Positions 32,441 through 43,844 are shown, numbered from the stretch's first letter. The stretch: 64,000 nt of DNA from Typhlomys cinereus (GCA_023101885.1 JALPQD010000006.1:13873585-13937584), one strand, 5' to 3'. The notes: a model not told the origin generated them from the sequence alone. Translations and numbers: made by a program.

Positions 32441-33693
32441 TCATAGTTGTCATTGGTATATTATGCAGGACTCTTTAGGAAGAAACTGCAATAGAAAACA
32501 TATGAAATTACTTTTTAAATATAGAATAATACTTTTGTTGACAGAATATGGCTGACATTTTTTCATTGCCCATGTAGACTAAGGTAAATCTCCCTGCATA
32601 CCTTACAGAAAAAAAATAGCACCCCTTAACATTAATGGACAGAATAACATTGAAGCATGTCTCCATTTTGGGATCATTTTTAATATTCACCCTAGAGAGA
32701 AGTATGCAAAATTACAGATGCTTCAATCACGGAAAGGTCAAAAGTTCATGGTCAAAAGTCTAAGGTCAAAAGACATGAGGTAAGGGCTGGAGAGATAGTG
32801 GTGGTAGCTGGTGGGGTAAGCCATAAAATGGAGGGGAATTGGCTGAAAGACCATCTAAAACAAAGGTCAGAGTAGATCCTAAAATTTAATGTATTAAACA
32901 AAATGGTTTATTTCTCACTGTATTGTAACACTGATTGTGATAGCATAGCTATACTTAGCTCAGCCTCAGGCTTTCATGTAGATCTGAAAAAACAATTTCA
33001 TTTCTCTTGATCTCTAGGCAATCAGAGATAGTGAAGAAGAGGAGAAGTTAGGGCATTGTATCCTCAATTGCTTCACAAACCAGACCTGGAAGGAACATGT
33101 GTCATATTTTCTTATATCCCACTAGTGGAGTAGTAATATGGATTCATTGAACTATAAGGAGACTTGAGAAAGTTTACAGCAAGCCATATACTTTGGCGAA
33201 ACCATTGCTTTGAAGAAAAGAAGAACAGAAATACTGAGTGAACAAAGACAAAGCCTCTGTCGGCCCTTTGCAGCTATAGGTTGTTGAGAGATGGCTATTT
33301 TTGTACAGAGCAAGGCACCTTTACAATCTCAGTGGGTCACATTCCCTAAAAGAAGCTAATAAGGTATGTGTGCTCCAGTCATTTTCCAGAAGAGGTGCAC
33401 CTACACAGGTGATAATATGTGCTACTAGAAGGAATTGCTTCTGCTGGTGACTCCCAAGAAATTGCTTCTGCTGGTGACTGTACAATGACATAGCTAAACT
33501 CTTTTAGAAGGCTTAGCTGGGCATCTACATCCTCAGAAGTGACCTTGGGTTTTAATATCAGAAGTTCCCAGCACATATGGAATTTGATCATCAAAATAAG
33601 TAGGAGATATTGGGGGGGGGTGAACATGCAAAGCTGATGGCCAGAAACATGTAATGTGGAAAAGAAAATCCTGGGAGAAAATATGCAGATAAG
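32441..33693. other. Unassigned sequence with small tandem repeats
   Basis: No gene. A GGTCAAAAGT motif recurs at 32735-32775, and a 20-bp segment AATTGCTTCTGCTGGTGACT is duplicated with period 27 at 33433-33479. GGGCTGGAGAGATAGTGG at 32787 may be a short SINE-head remnant. Confidence 0.45.
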
Positions 33694-34211
33694 AATGAAA
33701 CAAATTCTTTTTTTTTAATTTATTTTTTCCACTTGCTCCCTCCTCCCCTCTCCCCTTCCTTTCTCCCCTCCCTCTCTTTCTCCCAGTTCTCCCCCACCCC
33801 CATTCCTGGAGCATCCTTTAGTGTGCATGTCAAACTTCCCTCTGGGTCCTCCTCTCTAATGGAGTGTAGGGACTAAGTAACATTGCCTAGAGCTCTTTTT
33901 TGTGTTCCCCTTTAGTATAGGAATACTATTGTGGCTATTAATCCCTTGCCTCTAAGGATCTTAGAGCCTGTGATCCATACTAGACTTTGGGAGGTAAATG
34001 ACATGTTGCTCATTGCGCAGGTCATGCAAAGTCCTATTATGATTACTTTGGCCTTAAAGTGTGTGGAGTATCTTGCATATCATTGCTCTTCTCCATCTTT
34101 ACGCTCTTACAATCTTACTGCCCCCTCTTCCACAAATTTCCCTGAGCTTCAGGATGGAGAGACATTAGGTTGGTCTGGTTCCTGGTGATCAATGTAGAGT
34201 CTCTGATGTTC

Positions 34212-37018
34212 TTTTTTTTTTTTTATTTTCGCTTATACAACTTAATAGGTACACCAGTTCCCTCCTTCCCTCCTCCTCCCCCTGAACTCCCTGCTCCCCC
34301 TCCCCTCTCCTCTCCCTCCCCATCCCCCAGTCCCTCCCCCCCCAATTCCCAGAGAATCCTTTATTGTGCATGCCTGACTCTCCTCTGGGCCCTCCTCTCC
34401 AATGACGTACAAGGACCCAGTGGCATTTCCCAGAACCCTTTCCCATGTTCCCCTTAAGCATAGGAACACTACTGTGGCTGTCAATCCCTTTCCTCCAAGG
34501 ATCTTGGTGCCTTTAGCAGATGCTAGATTTTGTGGGGTCAATATTGTGTTGTACATTGCGCAGGGCATGCAAAGTCCAATTATGATTGCTTCGGCCCTAA
34601 CTTGTGTAGAGTATCTTGCAAATCATTGTTCCTCCCATCCTTTTGCTCTTACAATCTTACAGCCCCCTCTTCCGCAAATGTCCCTGAGCTTCAGGATGGG
34701 GAGAGATTAGTCTGGCCTAGTTCTAGGTGGTTGATATAGAGTCTCTGAAGTTCTGGATTGTGGTTTCTTGACTTTCTTTTGCAGTTTTGCTGCTCCTGCA
34801 ATGCCCTTCACTCCATCCTGATGGGTATTGGATGTCACCCCCTGGCCAGAGATAAAAAGCTGTTAAACTAGAGTCTTGTTTAAGAGTACATTCAAAGGTA
34901 GATGTAATAAAAGTAGGAAACCACAGTGAGGGAGGGGTCAATCACCCATTTGAAAAATGGTTACTTATTATCTGCCAGACTATATGCCCTCCCCTTCTGG
35001 TGAGATCACACCCCCTCAGTTGTAAATGATCAGGAAGGAAAAGTCTGTGAACTTAACCAGATGTCTCATTACTTACTTGCAGTCCTTGATGGAGGCCTAT
35101 TTTCTCTGCTGTAACATGGTCTCCTCTCTCCTTGTTTCTGGTGTCTCCCTCCTACCCCAGCCCTCCTGTTCATACTCCTTGCAATTACTGTATTACAGAG
35201 ATTTATCGTCAAGTGTCTCTAAGTGGGCTGGGTGGGTTTGGTACTAAGAGCCACCTATTAGGGGTCTGGGATACTTCACTCAATATAATTGTTTCTAATG
35301 ACATCCATTTCCCAGCAAATTTCAGTAATTCATCATTTTTGATGGCTGAGTAGTACTCCATTGTATAGATGTACCACTGTTTCCTTATCCACTCGTCAAC
35401 TCTTGGATATTTGGGTTGATTCCATGACTTTGCTATTGTAAACAGTGCTGCTATGAACATGGTTGTGCTTGTGCTATCGAGGTGAACCTCTGCTGTATGG
35501 GGGGTTATTCCCAAAAGTGGAATAGCAGGGTCATATGGCATTTCAATCTTTAATTTCTTTAAGAATCTCCAGACGGCTCGCCAGAGTGGCTGTATGAGCC
35601 TGCATTCCCACCAGCAATGTAGGAGAGTTCCCCTCTCTCCACATCCTCTCCAGTATTTGTTGTTGTTTGTATTGTGGATTTTTGCTATCCTGACAGGGGG
35701 TGTGATGATATCTCAGGGAAGTTTTGATTTGCATTTCCCTGATGGCTAAGGAAGTGGAGCATTTTTTAAGATATTTGTTAGACGTTTTAATTTCATCCCT
35801 GGTAAAGTTTCTTTTCAGTTCCAGGGCCCACTTTTTAATTAGGCCATTGGTTTCCTTGGTGTTTAGTTTTCTAAGTTCTTTGTGCATTCTGGACAGTAAA
35901 GCTCTATCAGATATGTAGTTAGTGAAAATTTTTTCCCATTCTGTGGATTGCCTTTGAGCTCATGTTACAATCTCTTTATCTGAACAGAAGCTCTTTAATT
36001 TCACAAGATCCCAACTGTTGAGAATTGGTAGCAGTGACTGTGCCATTGGATGTCTGTTTAGGAAATGTTGGCCTAGCCCAATCAGCTCGAGGGAGTTCCC
36101 TATCCTTTCAACTATGGTTTTTATTGTCTCTGGCCTGATATCAAGGTCCTTGATCCATTTGGAATTAAGTCTTGTAAATGGGGACAAGTACGGGTCCAGC
36201 TTTAATCTTCTGCATGTGGAGATACAGTTTTGCCAGCACCATTTGTTGAAGATGCTGTTCTTTTTCCATTGGATTCTTTGGGCTCCTTTGTCAAAGACCA
36301 AATGGCTATAATTTTGTGGGCTTATATCTGGGTCTTCAATCCTTATCCATTGATCTGTGTGTCTATTTTGGAGCCAGTACCAGGCTGTTTTTATAAATAT
36401 GGATTTGTAGTATAGACTAAGGTTAGGTATGGTAATACCTCCAGCAGTATTTTTGTTACTCAGGATTGTCTTTGCTATCCTGGGTCTTTTGTGCCTCCAT
36501 ATGAATTTTGAGATTGTTTGGTCAACTTCTTTAAAGAATTACTTTGGGATTTTAATTGGTATAGCATTGAATTTGTATATTGCCTTTGGTAGGATGGTCA
36601 TTTTTACAATGTTGATTCTGCCAATCCAGGAACATGGGAGGTCTTTCCACCTTCTGGTGTCTTCTGCAATTTCTTTCTTTAGGGTTTTAAAGTTTTCATT
36701 GTAAAGGTCTTTTACCTCCTTGGTTAGGTTTATACCAAGGTATTTCATTTTGGGGGGGGCTATAGTAAATGGGATTGTTTCTCTCAAGGCTTTTTCACTT
36801 CTTTCATTCTGGGCATATAGGAAGGCTTCTGATTTTTGCACATTTTTTTTGTATCCTGCCACCCTGCTGAACTTCTCAATTAGTTCCAGTAGCTTCCTAG
36901 TGGAGTTTTTGGGATCACTCAGGTATAGGATCATGTCATCTGAAAATAGGGATAGCTTGACTTTTTCCTTGCCGATTTGAATACCTCTTATGTCCCTTTC
37001 TTGTCTTATGGCTTCAGC
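34212..37018 (-). mobile_element. Younger L1, 5'-truncated in reverse transcriptase
   Basis: Poly-A at the left, 3' UTR to 35208, then the 3' part of ORF2 to 37018. The target-site duplication is TAGAGTCTCTGATGTTC, starting at 34195 and again at 37019. Nested within the older L1. The 5' truncation falls about 25 codons before the catalytic aspartates. Confidence 0.95.
35209..37018 (-). pseudogene. L1 ORF2 3' part (reverse transcriptase C-terminal half)
   Basis: Reading 37018 to 35209: [21 protein letters not shown], then FSDD (36946-36935) where the family usually has FADD, and the palm/thumb region to about 36539. A long C-terminal segment follows with [20 protein letters not shown], then the zinc-knuckle region (CSTSLAIREMQIKTSLRYH), and the end PYDPAIPLLG to SPLRDT before the stop at 35209. 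Frame breaks occur near 36300-36540, 35890-35960 and within the knuckle (35600-35700). Without an N-terminal half it is a dead copy. It preserves the segment lost from the L1 at 3901-8659. Confidence 0.9.
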
Positions 37019-37074
37019 TAGAGTCTCTGATGTTCTGAATTATGGTTAATCTTTTTTTTTAATGAAACAAATTC

Positions 37075-37374
37075 AAGTCAGAAGGTTTCAGGAAGCTAGA
37101 AGTTAAAAGAAGGAAATGATATTCAAGTTTCTAGGAGCAAGAAAATGTAGAACTACTATGGCCCAAATAAAATTTAGAGGCCACAGTAAGTTGCCATGAA
37201 GAAGAAAGGCTGTAGTTAGTTTACAGAAAATCTACTTGGTAGAATAGACGGTGGCTTCTGACTTTGTAGACAGTGGAGTCAGAGAAACATTGGACTTTCA
37301 CTGATAGAGATTTCAGACATTAGATTCTGATATTTAAAATATAGTGGGCATGGTGGTCCTAGAAAGAGGTCAAC
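37075..37374. other. Unassigned sequence
   Basis: Nothing recognised; possibly part of the paralogous segment that follows. Confidence 0.4.
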
Positions 37375-38130
37375 AATTTTATGCCTAGAAAAGGCTAAGT
37401 TGATTCTGAGAATCTTACTAGCTAATGTGACTTGTTTGTTTGTTTGTTTGTTCGTTTGTTTTTAGTTTCACTATTGCCAAGAAGGCTGTCACATATTTTG
37501 TATAATTTAAGGAGATGGAGAATTTGTCGAAATGATTTTAGCTAAAACACCCCAAATTATAGACTGTACTAATTCCTAAAAGATTGAAGATTTGTGACAA
37601 CAAACTGTGTCATAGTTAGGCACAGGTGTCAACTTGACAGTCGAGGGTTTGAGCTCTGGGCATATTTGTAGAGAATTAGTGGATGAGTTAGTTCCAGAGC
37701 AAACCTGCAGGAGATTGTCTGGCTAATGGGGAAGGCCCAGCCTATGGCAGGTGGAACTAGGCGCTGGACTAAAATACAGACATCTGGTTGACAGAGTTGG
37801 CATCCTTCTGTTTACTTGGCCAGACATGCTGGTCTGGCAAGTAAAGATTGTCCATTTCTCAGCCATTATGTGGTGATGGTGTGGCCAGTTCCCTTGGCCC
37901 TGGTGTTGATGTATGCTCTCCTGTCAAGCTGGACAGAGAACGTTACCAGACTGTCGTAAGAAAGTAAACTCCTTGTTCTCTTAAGTTGTGTGATGGTCAT
38001 TTATCAGCAACAATGCAGATGAACTGCGACAGACTGGAGGCATGTTTTCAGAGTCAATGGTGGTAGTTAGAGGTTTAATTGGAAGAAAAAAATGGCAAAG
38101 CACACAGAGTCCACTTTTAAACCAGAAGAT
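37375..38130. repeat. Paralogous segment A (filled site)
   Basis: 37375-37607 plus 38032-38130 align by eye with 42585-42960. Shared phrases include AAAAGGCTAAG, CTGTCACATATTTTGT / CTATCACATATTTTGT, TACTAATTCCTAAAA and GAGGCATG followed by TTCAG or CTCAG. Only this copy has the ~430-bp LTR-like element between the two parts. The family of the segment is not identified. Confidence 0.65.
37608..38031 (+). repeat. ~430-bp LTR-like repeat, copy 2
   Basis: It starts TGTCATAGTTAGGCACAGGTG and ends GAACTGCGACA. Flanks AACTG (37603-37607) and GACTG (38032-38036) form a 4/5 five-base duplication. The paralogue at 42585-42960 shows the unoccupied site, so both edges are well supported. Internal AATAAA-like signal: the AAGTAAACTCCTTGTTC position. 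No reading frame. Confidence 0.8.
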
Positions 38131-38343
38131 TTTCCTGGTTCAAGCTGTAGAGAAGAGACCCTGTGTTTGAAAACACAAAGAAAAGCTTGAAGATCCCTTA
38201 TGAAGTTTGCATTACTCTGGGAGTATGTGAGAATCCTTTAACAGTTTCGATTTTACAAGACCCTTGGGCATCACTTTCAACAGGAAAAGCTCACTGGTTC
38301 TCCGAATGTGTGTGTAGTGACTTCTGACATTAATGTTGGGGTA
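38032..38343. other. Unassigned sequence right of the LTR-like repeat
   Basis: The first 100 bp belong to paralogous segment A; the rest is unassigned. Confidence 0.4.
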
Positions 38344-38349
38344 GATCTT

Positions 38350-38377
38350 TTTTTTTTTTTTAACTTGATATTTTCAT

Positions 38378-38420
<43 letters not shown>

Positions 38421-39044
38421 TATTTATTTATTATTATTTCCGCTCATACATACTTAACAGGTACATCAGTCCCCTCCCTCCCTCCACCTTCCCCCCCACA
38501 TCCCTTTGTTCCCCCTTCCTCTCCACACTTCCTCTCCATCCTCCAGTGCCTCCCCCCCAATCCCCGGAGCATCCTTTAATGTGCATGCCAAACTCTCCTC
38601 TGGATCCTCCTCTCCGATGAGGTGCAAGGACCAGCATTTCCCAGAACCCTTTCCTGTGTTCCCCTTAGGCTTAGGAACACTATTGTGACTGTCAGTGCCT
38701 AGCCTCCAAGGACCCTAGTGCCTTTAGTCCATGCTAGACTTTGTGGGGTCAACAATGTGTTGGACAAAGCACAGGTCATGCAAAGTCCTATTATGATTGC
38801 TTCAGCCCTAACTTGTGTGGAGTATCTTGCATATCATTACTCTTCCCATCCTTATCCTCTTACAATCTTACCTCCCCCTCTTCTGCAAATTTCCCTGAGC
38901 TTCAGGATGGGGAGAGATTAGACTGGCCCAGTTCCAGGTGGCTGATATAGAGTCTCTGATGTTCTGAATTCTGGTTTGTTGATTTTTTTTTTTTCCAGTT
39001 TTGCTGCTCCTGCAATGCCCTTGGCTCCATCCTGATGGGTTTTG
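38350..39044 (-). mobile_element. L1 3' end, 5'-truncated, minus strand
   Basis: A poly-T at 38349-38361, a large ATTT repeat, the CT-rich tract (38465-38560), and the L1 3' UTR to ATCCTGATGGGTTTTG. A short GATCTT occurs at both edges (38344 and 39045), weak as a duplication. More diverged than the 57975 copy. Confidence 0.85.
38370..38432. repeat. (ATTT)n microsatellite
   Basis: About 15 ATTT units within the L1 A-rich 3' end, expanded from the poly-A tail. Confidence 0.95.
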
Positions 39045-39320
39045 GATCTTGAGCCTTTCTTATTTCTAATTTGGGCCTGAAATGGTTTTTAAGTTCTCAT
39101 GACCCCAGGGAAGAGTTTCCCTTTAGACTGCAATGTCCCTTCTCAGTAGAAGCTCTTTGATGTGCAACCATTAACTTCATTGATAGACAATAGAAGCATC
39201 AACCTAGAACTCTCGGAAAATTTGTATTCTTTCACCTATTACTAGTGTCCTTTGTAGCTTTTGTAATTATAGTCGTGTCAAATGCATGGAAAAGACGATG
39301 TCTTTATGCTATTAAGAAAA

Positions 39321-39385
39321 TACTGATCCTGCTTAAAAAAAAAAAATTATCCATACTGATCCTGCTAAAAAAAAGTATCCATATC
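39321..39385. repeat. 33-bp imperfect tandem duplication
   Basis: TACTGATCCTGC followed by an A-run and TATCCATA occurs at 39321 and 39354. Confidence 0.75.
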
Positions 39386-39397
39386 CAGGATCCAAAT

Positions 39398-39830
39398 TGT
39401 CATAGATAAAAGATATCAACTTGGAAACTGAAGGTTGGAGCTCTAGGCACAGTTGTAAAGAATTGGTTGAATTGGGTCTTGAGCTAACCTGTAGGAGATT
39501 GTCTGAAGGGGAGGCTCAGCCCACAGCAGGTAAGGCTAGTCCCTGGGCAGGTGAATAAGATGAAGGATACTAGTTAAGGAAGTGGACATCCTTTGATATA
39601 CTTGACCAGGCATGCTGGTCTTGTAAGTAAGGATTGTCCCTCTCTCAGCAGTCCTGTGGATTTGATGTGGCCCATTCCCTTAGCCTTTGTTGATGGTATG
39701 GGCTCTCCTGCACAGCTGGATAAGGAATTATAACCCAACTATTGGACTATTGTAAGGGAAAATAAAACCCTTGTTCCCTTAAGTTGTTTGATAGTGAATT
39801 TATTGGCAACAATACAGGCTAATTGCCACA
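39398..39830 (+). repeat. ~430-bp LTR-like repeat, copy 3
   Basis: It starts TGTCATAGATAAAAG and ends AATTGCCACA. Flanks CAAAT (39393-39397) and CATAT (39831-39835) match at 4/5. It has GTAGGAGATTGTCTGAAGGG, ATGTGGCCCATTCCCTTAG and AAATAAAACCCTTGTTCCC. More diverged than copy 2. Confidence 0.7.
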
Positions 39831-39835
39831 CATAT

Positions 39836-41681
39836 CTTCGCTGACCATTTGCACCTAGAAAGACAACACTACATATGTACACAGAGGTAGTAAACTAATT
39901 AAAAGCAACATATTGTCATTTCTGATGGTTGGGACCCAAACTCTAATACACAATTCTATTGGATGTAGCTAAACTCTGGACAAGTTCTTTATTTAGAAGA
40001 AAAAAATAGATATATTGAGTTAATAAAACCTAAAGAGGCTGAAAGGATACCTGCTTTATTTTTACTTCCTACTTAAAACCTGAGTTTTTATATTACAACT
40101 GTGGTTTTACACACCATTGGAATTAAAGAGAATGCAAACATCTAAAGACCTTTATTGTAGTGCCCAAGTAAGAGAAGTAGAGATTTGTATGTCTCTGTCT
40201 TATTTTGAATCCTAAAATTCCTGGGAAAATAATGTCCAAAAGGAAACCATAAAGCCACTCATAATTTATTTTGAAATCTTCAACTTTTAGAATTGAGGCC
40301 CTATATGAATTCTCTTACTTGTTCATCTCATTCCCTATTGGAGGATGCAAATCAAAGTAGGTAGTATCGGAGAATCTATGTATTCCCACCAGTCAAGAAG
40401 TCTTGACTTCTTGAAATGGACCCTAGAAAATTTAAAATTCTTGATATAGTAAAAATTTAAGAAATAGGCCATATTTGTCGATCATTCTTACAGGAATCTC
40501 TGTTATGGAAGCACTTATGTTTATGGCTTTTCCTGGATGTATTGTGACATAGAGTTGGTAGGTGCACCTCCTCTCACTAGATAGCTTGCAAAGAGAATAT
40601 TTGGGATCCACCCTGGACCTTGGAACCCAACGATAGCATGTGGAGAAAAATCCTCACGACAATTAATGCACAGTGATAAACAGAATGCAGATTTTTCACT
40701 ACTGCAGTTATTGTCTTGACTGGATCAAGATTGCTTCCCTTCCCTTTGCAGATATGCTGTCTGTGGTGACTTCCACACATGTTTCAAGAAGCTCATTAAT
40801 TTTTTGACAGGTCTCTTACTAATGTTAAGTTATTTAGATTGTTTTCCCAGGATATATTTCAATATTTTCTTTATTATTTTACAACACTAATTTTGTTTCA
40901 AATCCCTTATCTCCTGAATCACATCCCTTTCTTGCCTGGGGATATAGTTTTCTATTTGACTCTTCCATTTTGATTGAACAATAAAGGCTCATCTTTGTAC
41001 AAAGACCAATTTATTATTAATGCAAGTCAGAGAAGCTTTTTGAAGTGTGTGGAGAATGGAAGCACTGAATATCCAACCCACCTGATTGATAGTTATATTA
41101 AAGTCTCTAGTCAGTTAAATAAGTCCCTTTGGATTGATCTGATAAAAGCCTCATGTTTTCCTAAGGATATTATTTTAGTAAATATTTGGCATTTATATTT
41201 TATTACTTGTCCACTTGTGTTGTTCAATTGCCATTCACCAATGGATCACAATATGAACATTGTCCTGTTAATTGTTTAATCTGTGTTTTGGAAGTGAATA
41301 TTCAATAAAGCATTATTTTTGAAAATTGTGATAAATATTGATATTTAAGGTCCTAGGTAATTGCATTGATCTTTCTTCAGCTGCTCTGAAAAGCCCCTTC
41401 AGGCCATATTATTTAACATAATTGGTTTCTTAGCATAATGGGGGATAAGGTGCACTGCAGTCTAGTGAGTTCCTGTTGGAACTGGAATGACCACATAGAC
41501 CAAGGCCAGACTCTGATCTCTGCATTAGGGACTGGAATTTTTTTTTTCCTGATTGAAATATTCGTCTTCATTCTTGGTTTCTTTTAAGATCCCAATTATT
41601 TCAAAAAGAAAATAGAATTCTCCTCTAAAAACATATTATGAAGAAAAAGGCTGACAATTTTTCCAATTCTATTTTTTTTTC
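39836..41681. other. Unassigned sequence, ~1.8 kb
   Basis: No gene or certain repeat. The 101-codon plus-strand frame at 40974-41279 is AT-rich and lacks recognised motifs. Confidence 0.45.
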
Positions 41682-41699
41682 TTTAAAAAATGTCATCAG

Positions 41700-41965
41700 G
41701 GGCTGGAAAAATGGTTCAGGAGTTAGGGTTCTGTGTCATAAGCAACTCTGTGTTCTTTGGATTCCAGGTCCCACGTAAAAAAGCCAGGAGGAAACGGCAT
41801 CCGGCCTTAGTAGGCAGAACCTAGGAAGTCTCAAAGCAAAGCAAAAAAGGAGGTGAAGTAATCCAGTATGATTCCCATAGTCACCTTTGGTCCTCCACAT
41901 GGACACACAGTGACCTCTGAAATACACACATACACACACACATACAAAATAAATAAATAAAATAT
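41700..41965 (+). mobile_element. B2-like SINE, older family, plus strand
   Basis: Head GGGGCTGGAAAAATGGTTCA (GG shared with the duplication edge), body GCATCCGGCCTTAGTAGGC, CAAAGCAAAGCAAAAAAGGAG and CCTTTGGTCCTCCACATGG, then (CA)n and AAATAAATAAAT. An 18-bp duplication TTTAAAAAATGTCATCAG at 41682-41699 and 41966-41983. This copy defines the family to which the 3' half of the chimera at 12727 belongs. Confidence 0.9.
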
Positions 41966-41983
41966 TTTAAAAAATGTCATCAG

Positions 41984-42257
41984 TTTGCTTTTAATGTTTT
42001 TCTCATTTAGATAGGATATTGTAGAAGTTGAGAAGTTTGACCAGTATCCTTAGCTAGGGATATTAATTCAAGATATCAGCAGCCACAGTGACTCAACTAT
42101 ACTTTCTACCTGCTATTAAATCATAATTAGACCCTAAGTATAGTTTTATTAAAAAAATCAACATTTATACTCTATCAGAACTCTTCAATTTCCAATATAA
42201 TAAATAACTATTAAGTAACAACACTATTTCTATTTTGAAACAAAATGGGCCATGACA
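41984..42257. other. Unassigned sequence
   Basis: Nothing recognised; the segment joins two SINE insertions. Confidence 0.4.
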
Positions 42258-42270
42258 GAAATCTTTAACA

Positions 42271-42551
42271 CGGGGCTGGAGAGGTGGCTCAGGGGTTAAG
42301 CCTCCGCCTTGCAGGCGAAAGGTCCTGAGTTCGGATCCCAGATCCCATGTATAGACGCCAGGTGGAAGCGGGGGCGGCCTGCACTTCTGGTCCTGGTAGG
42401 GCAGAGCCTGTGAATCCCGGGGCAGAAGGAGATGGAGGCGTCCATGGTGGTTCGTGAATTCGTCCGTGGTTCTGCGCGCGCACACACACACACACACACA
42501 CACATACGCATATGCACACAGTTGAATAAATAATAATAATAATAATAAAAG
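42271..42551 (+). mobile_element. B2-like SINE, young family, plus strand
   Basis: It has the whole head GGGGCTGGAGAGGTGGCTCA, box B as GAGTTCGGATCCC, the family body, then (CA)n at 42480-42503 and AATAATAATAATAA. A perfect 13-bp duplication GAAATCTTTAACA lies at 42258-42270 and 42552-42564. Near-consensus, so recent. Confidence 0.95.
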
Positions 42552-42584
42552 GAAATCTTTAACATGGTTGTATAATAAGTTGGT

Positions 42585-42960
42585 ATTTATCTGCCTTTGA
42601 CAAGTATATGTCTAAAAAAGGCTAAGCTAAATCTGGGCATCTTGCCAATATGATTCCATTGCTTTGTTTGGAGACTCACTGTTGTCTAAAAGACTATCAC
42701 ATATTTTGTGATATTTATTATTATTTATTTTAAAAGATAGAGAAATTGTCAAAATTATTTTGGGTAAAAGTGTGTAGAATTATACTAATTCCTAAAAAGT
42801 CAAAAGTCCATGGCAACAGACTTGAGGCATGGTCTCAGTGTCAGTGGTATAGGTGGTCAGGGTAGAGGATAGTATGGAAGAAAAGTTGAGGCTCCACTTT
42901 GAGGCCTGTTTCAGACATGAGATTTGAACAGCTTGATGGGTGGACAGTCTGAAGGAGTGG
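42585..42960. repeat. Paralogous segment B (empty site)
   Basis: Homologous to 37375-37607 plus 38032-38130 but lacking the LTR-like element. At the comparable point it reads CAACAGACTTGAGGCATGG without interruption. Family not identified. Confidence 0.6.
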
Positions 42961-42964
42961 AACA

Positions 42965-43844
42965 CATGAAGGCACTGGCAGGAAGGCTTCCTAAATGAAC
43001 TCATCAATTAGAGAGTGAGTTCAGAGAAGCTTTTAGAAAGAACCCAAAACATGCTCACAGATTAAAAATGGATTTTCGCCTTAGAAAATTCTGTGGAAGG
43101 ACCGCTATCACGACAGAGTAACACCAGAAAGAAATCTAGGATCTATAACTTCCAAAGGTGAAATAAACAAGGAGAAGAGCAGAAGAACAATGACAGCTGC
43201 CACAAAACACTGCACATGAGTGTCCCTGCTTATACACATCCATGTGAGAGTGGCAGGTGGAATGGCTAGGTACGTACACTGCGTATACTGGGAAAATCAG
43301 GATAGTAAAGATGAAAAGAGAGGAGAGTATCAGCTTCCCGAGGGCAAGGCTTACATACTTCATATCCTCAGAATGTTGTCTAGCATTTGTCAAAACATAC
43401 TGGATAAAAATCTCTCTCAAATTGCACTTTGCTTCCTTTTTATTTGCTGTGTTCCTTCTAGACTTCAACAAAAGAGTAAATGGATTCTTTTGTATTTAGA
43501 AAATCACCAATTATAGTCTGGCTTCAAACATCACTGTTTGGTATCCCCAACTTGAATAGAAGGATGCTTCAAATCCCACTAGGCTAGAGATAAATGCACT
43601 CAAGGCGTTAAGAGTGTTTTTAGAGGATGTTTGGAATGAGGCAGCTTCTCAGCTTTTCTTACTAGCATAGGAAAGAAAGTAAAACCATCTTGTGGCCAGC
43701 ATATGAATTAATCATTATGACTAATTTTAAATAAATGTAATTTTAGTACTTTTAGGGAATTTTGTGAAGCATTCTTGTAGGAAGCATGATGGCTCCTGTG
43801 ATTCATTCTGGGCTGTACATCCAGGCTGCTGGGATATGAAATTT
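42965..43844. other. Mostly unassigned; possible L2 remnant
   Basis: 43330-43410 contains CTTCCCGAGGGCAAGGCTTAC and TCCTCAGAATGTTGTCTAGC, which resemble the L2 LINE 3' end. Not enough to call firmly. Otherwise nothing. Confidence 0.35.

Larger units (their letters stand above)
33708..37060 (-). mobile_element. Older L1 3' end carrying a nested younger L1
   Basis: The outer element occupies 33708-34211 and 37037-37060 and is a 5'-truncated 3' UTR with poly-A at the left (poly-T on plus). A perfect 14-bp duplication AATGAAACAAATTC lies at 33694-33707 and 37061-37074. A younger L1 (34212-37018) sits inside with its own duplication. The outer copy is more diverged, consistent with being older. 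Confidence 0.93.

Noticed and set aside
37608..38031. Interpretation of the ~430-bp repeat as a hAT-type DNA transposon
   Set aside because: The ends show a short inverted similarity (TGTCATAGTT / TGTCGCAGTT), but the flanking duplication is 5 bp rather than 8, and a polyadenylation-like signal fits an LTR better. Kept open as an alternative.
40974..41279. 101-codon frame on the plus strand
   Set aside because: AT-rich, without recognisable domain, signal or neighbour. Frames this long are expected by chance in 64 kb.
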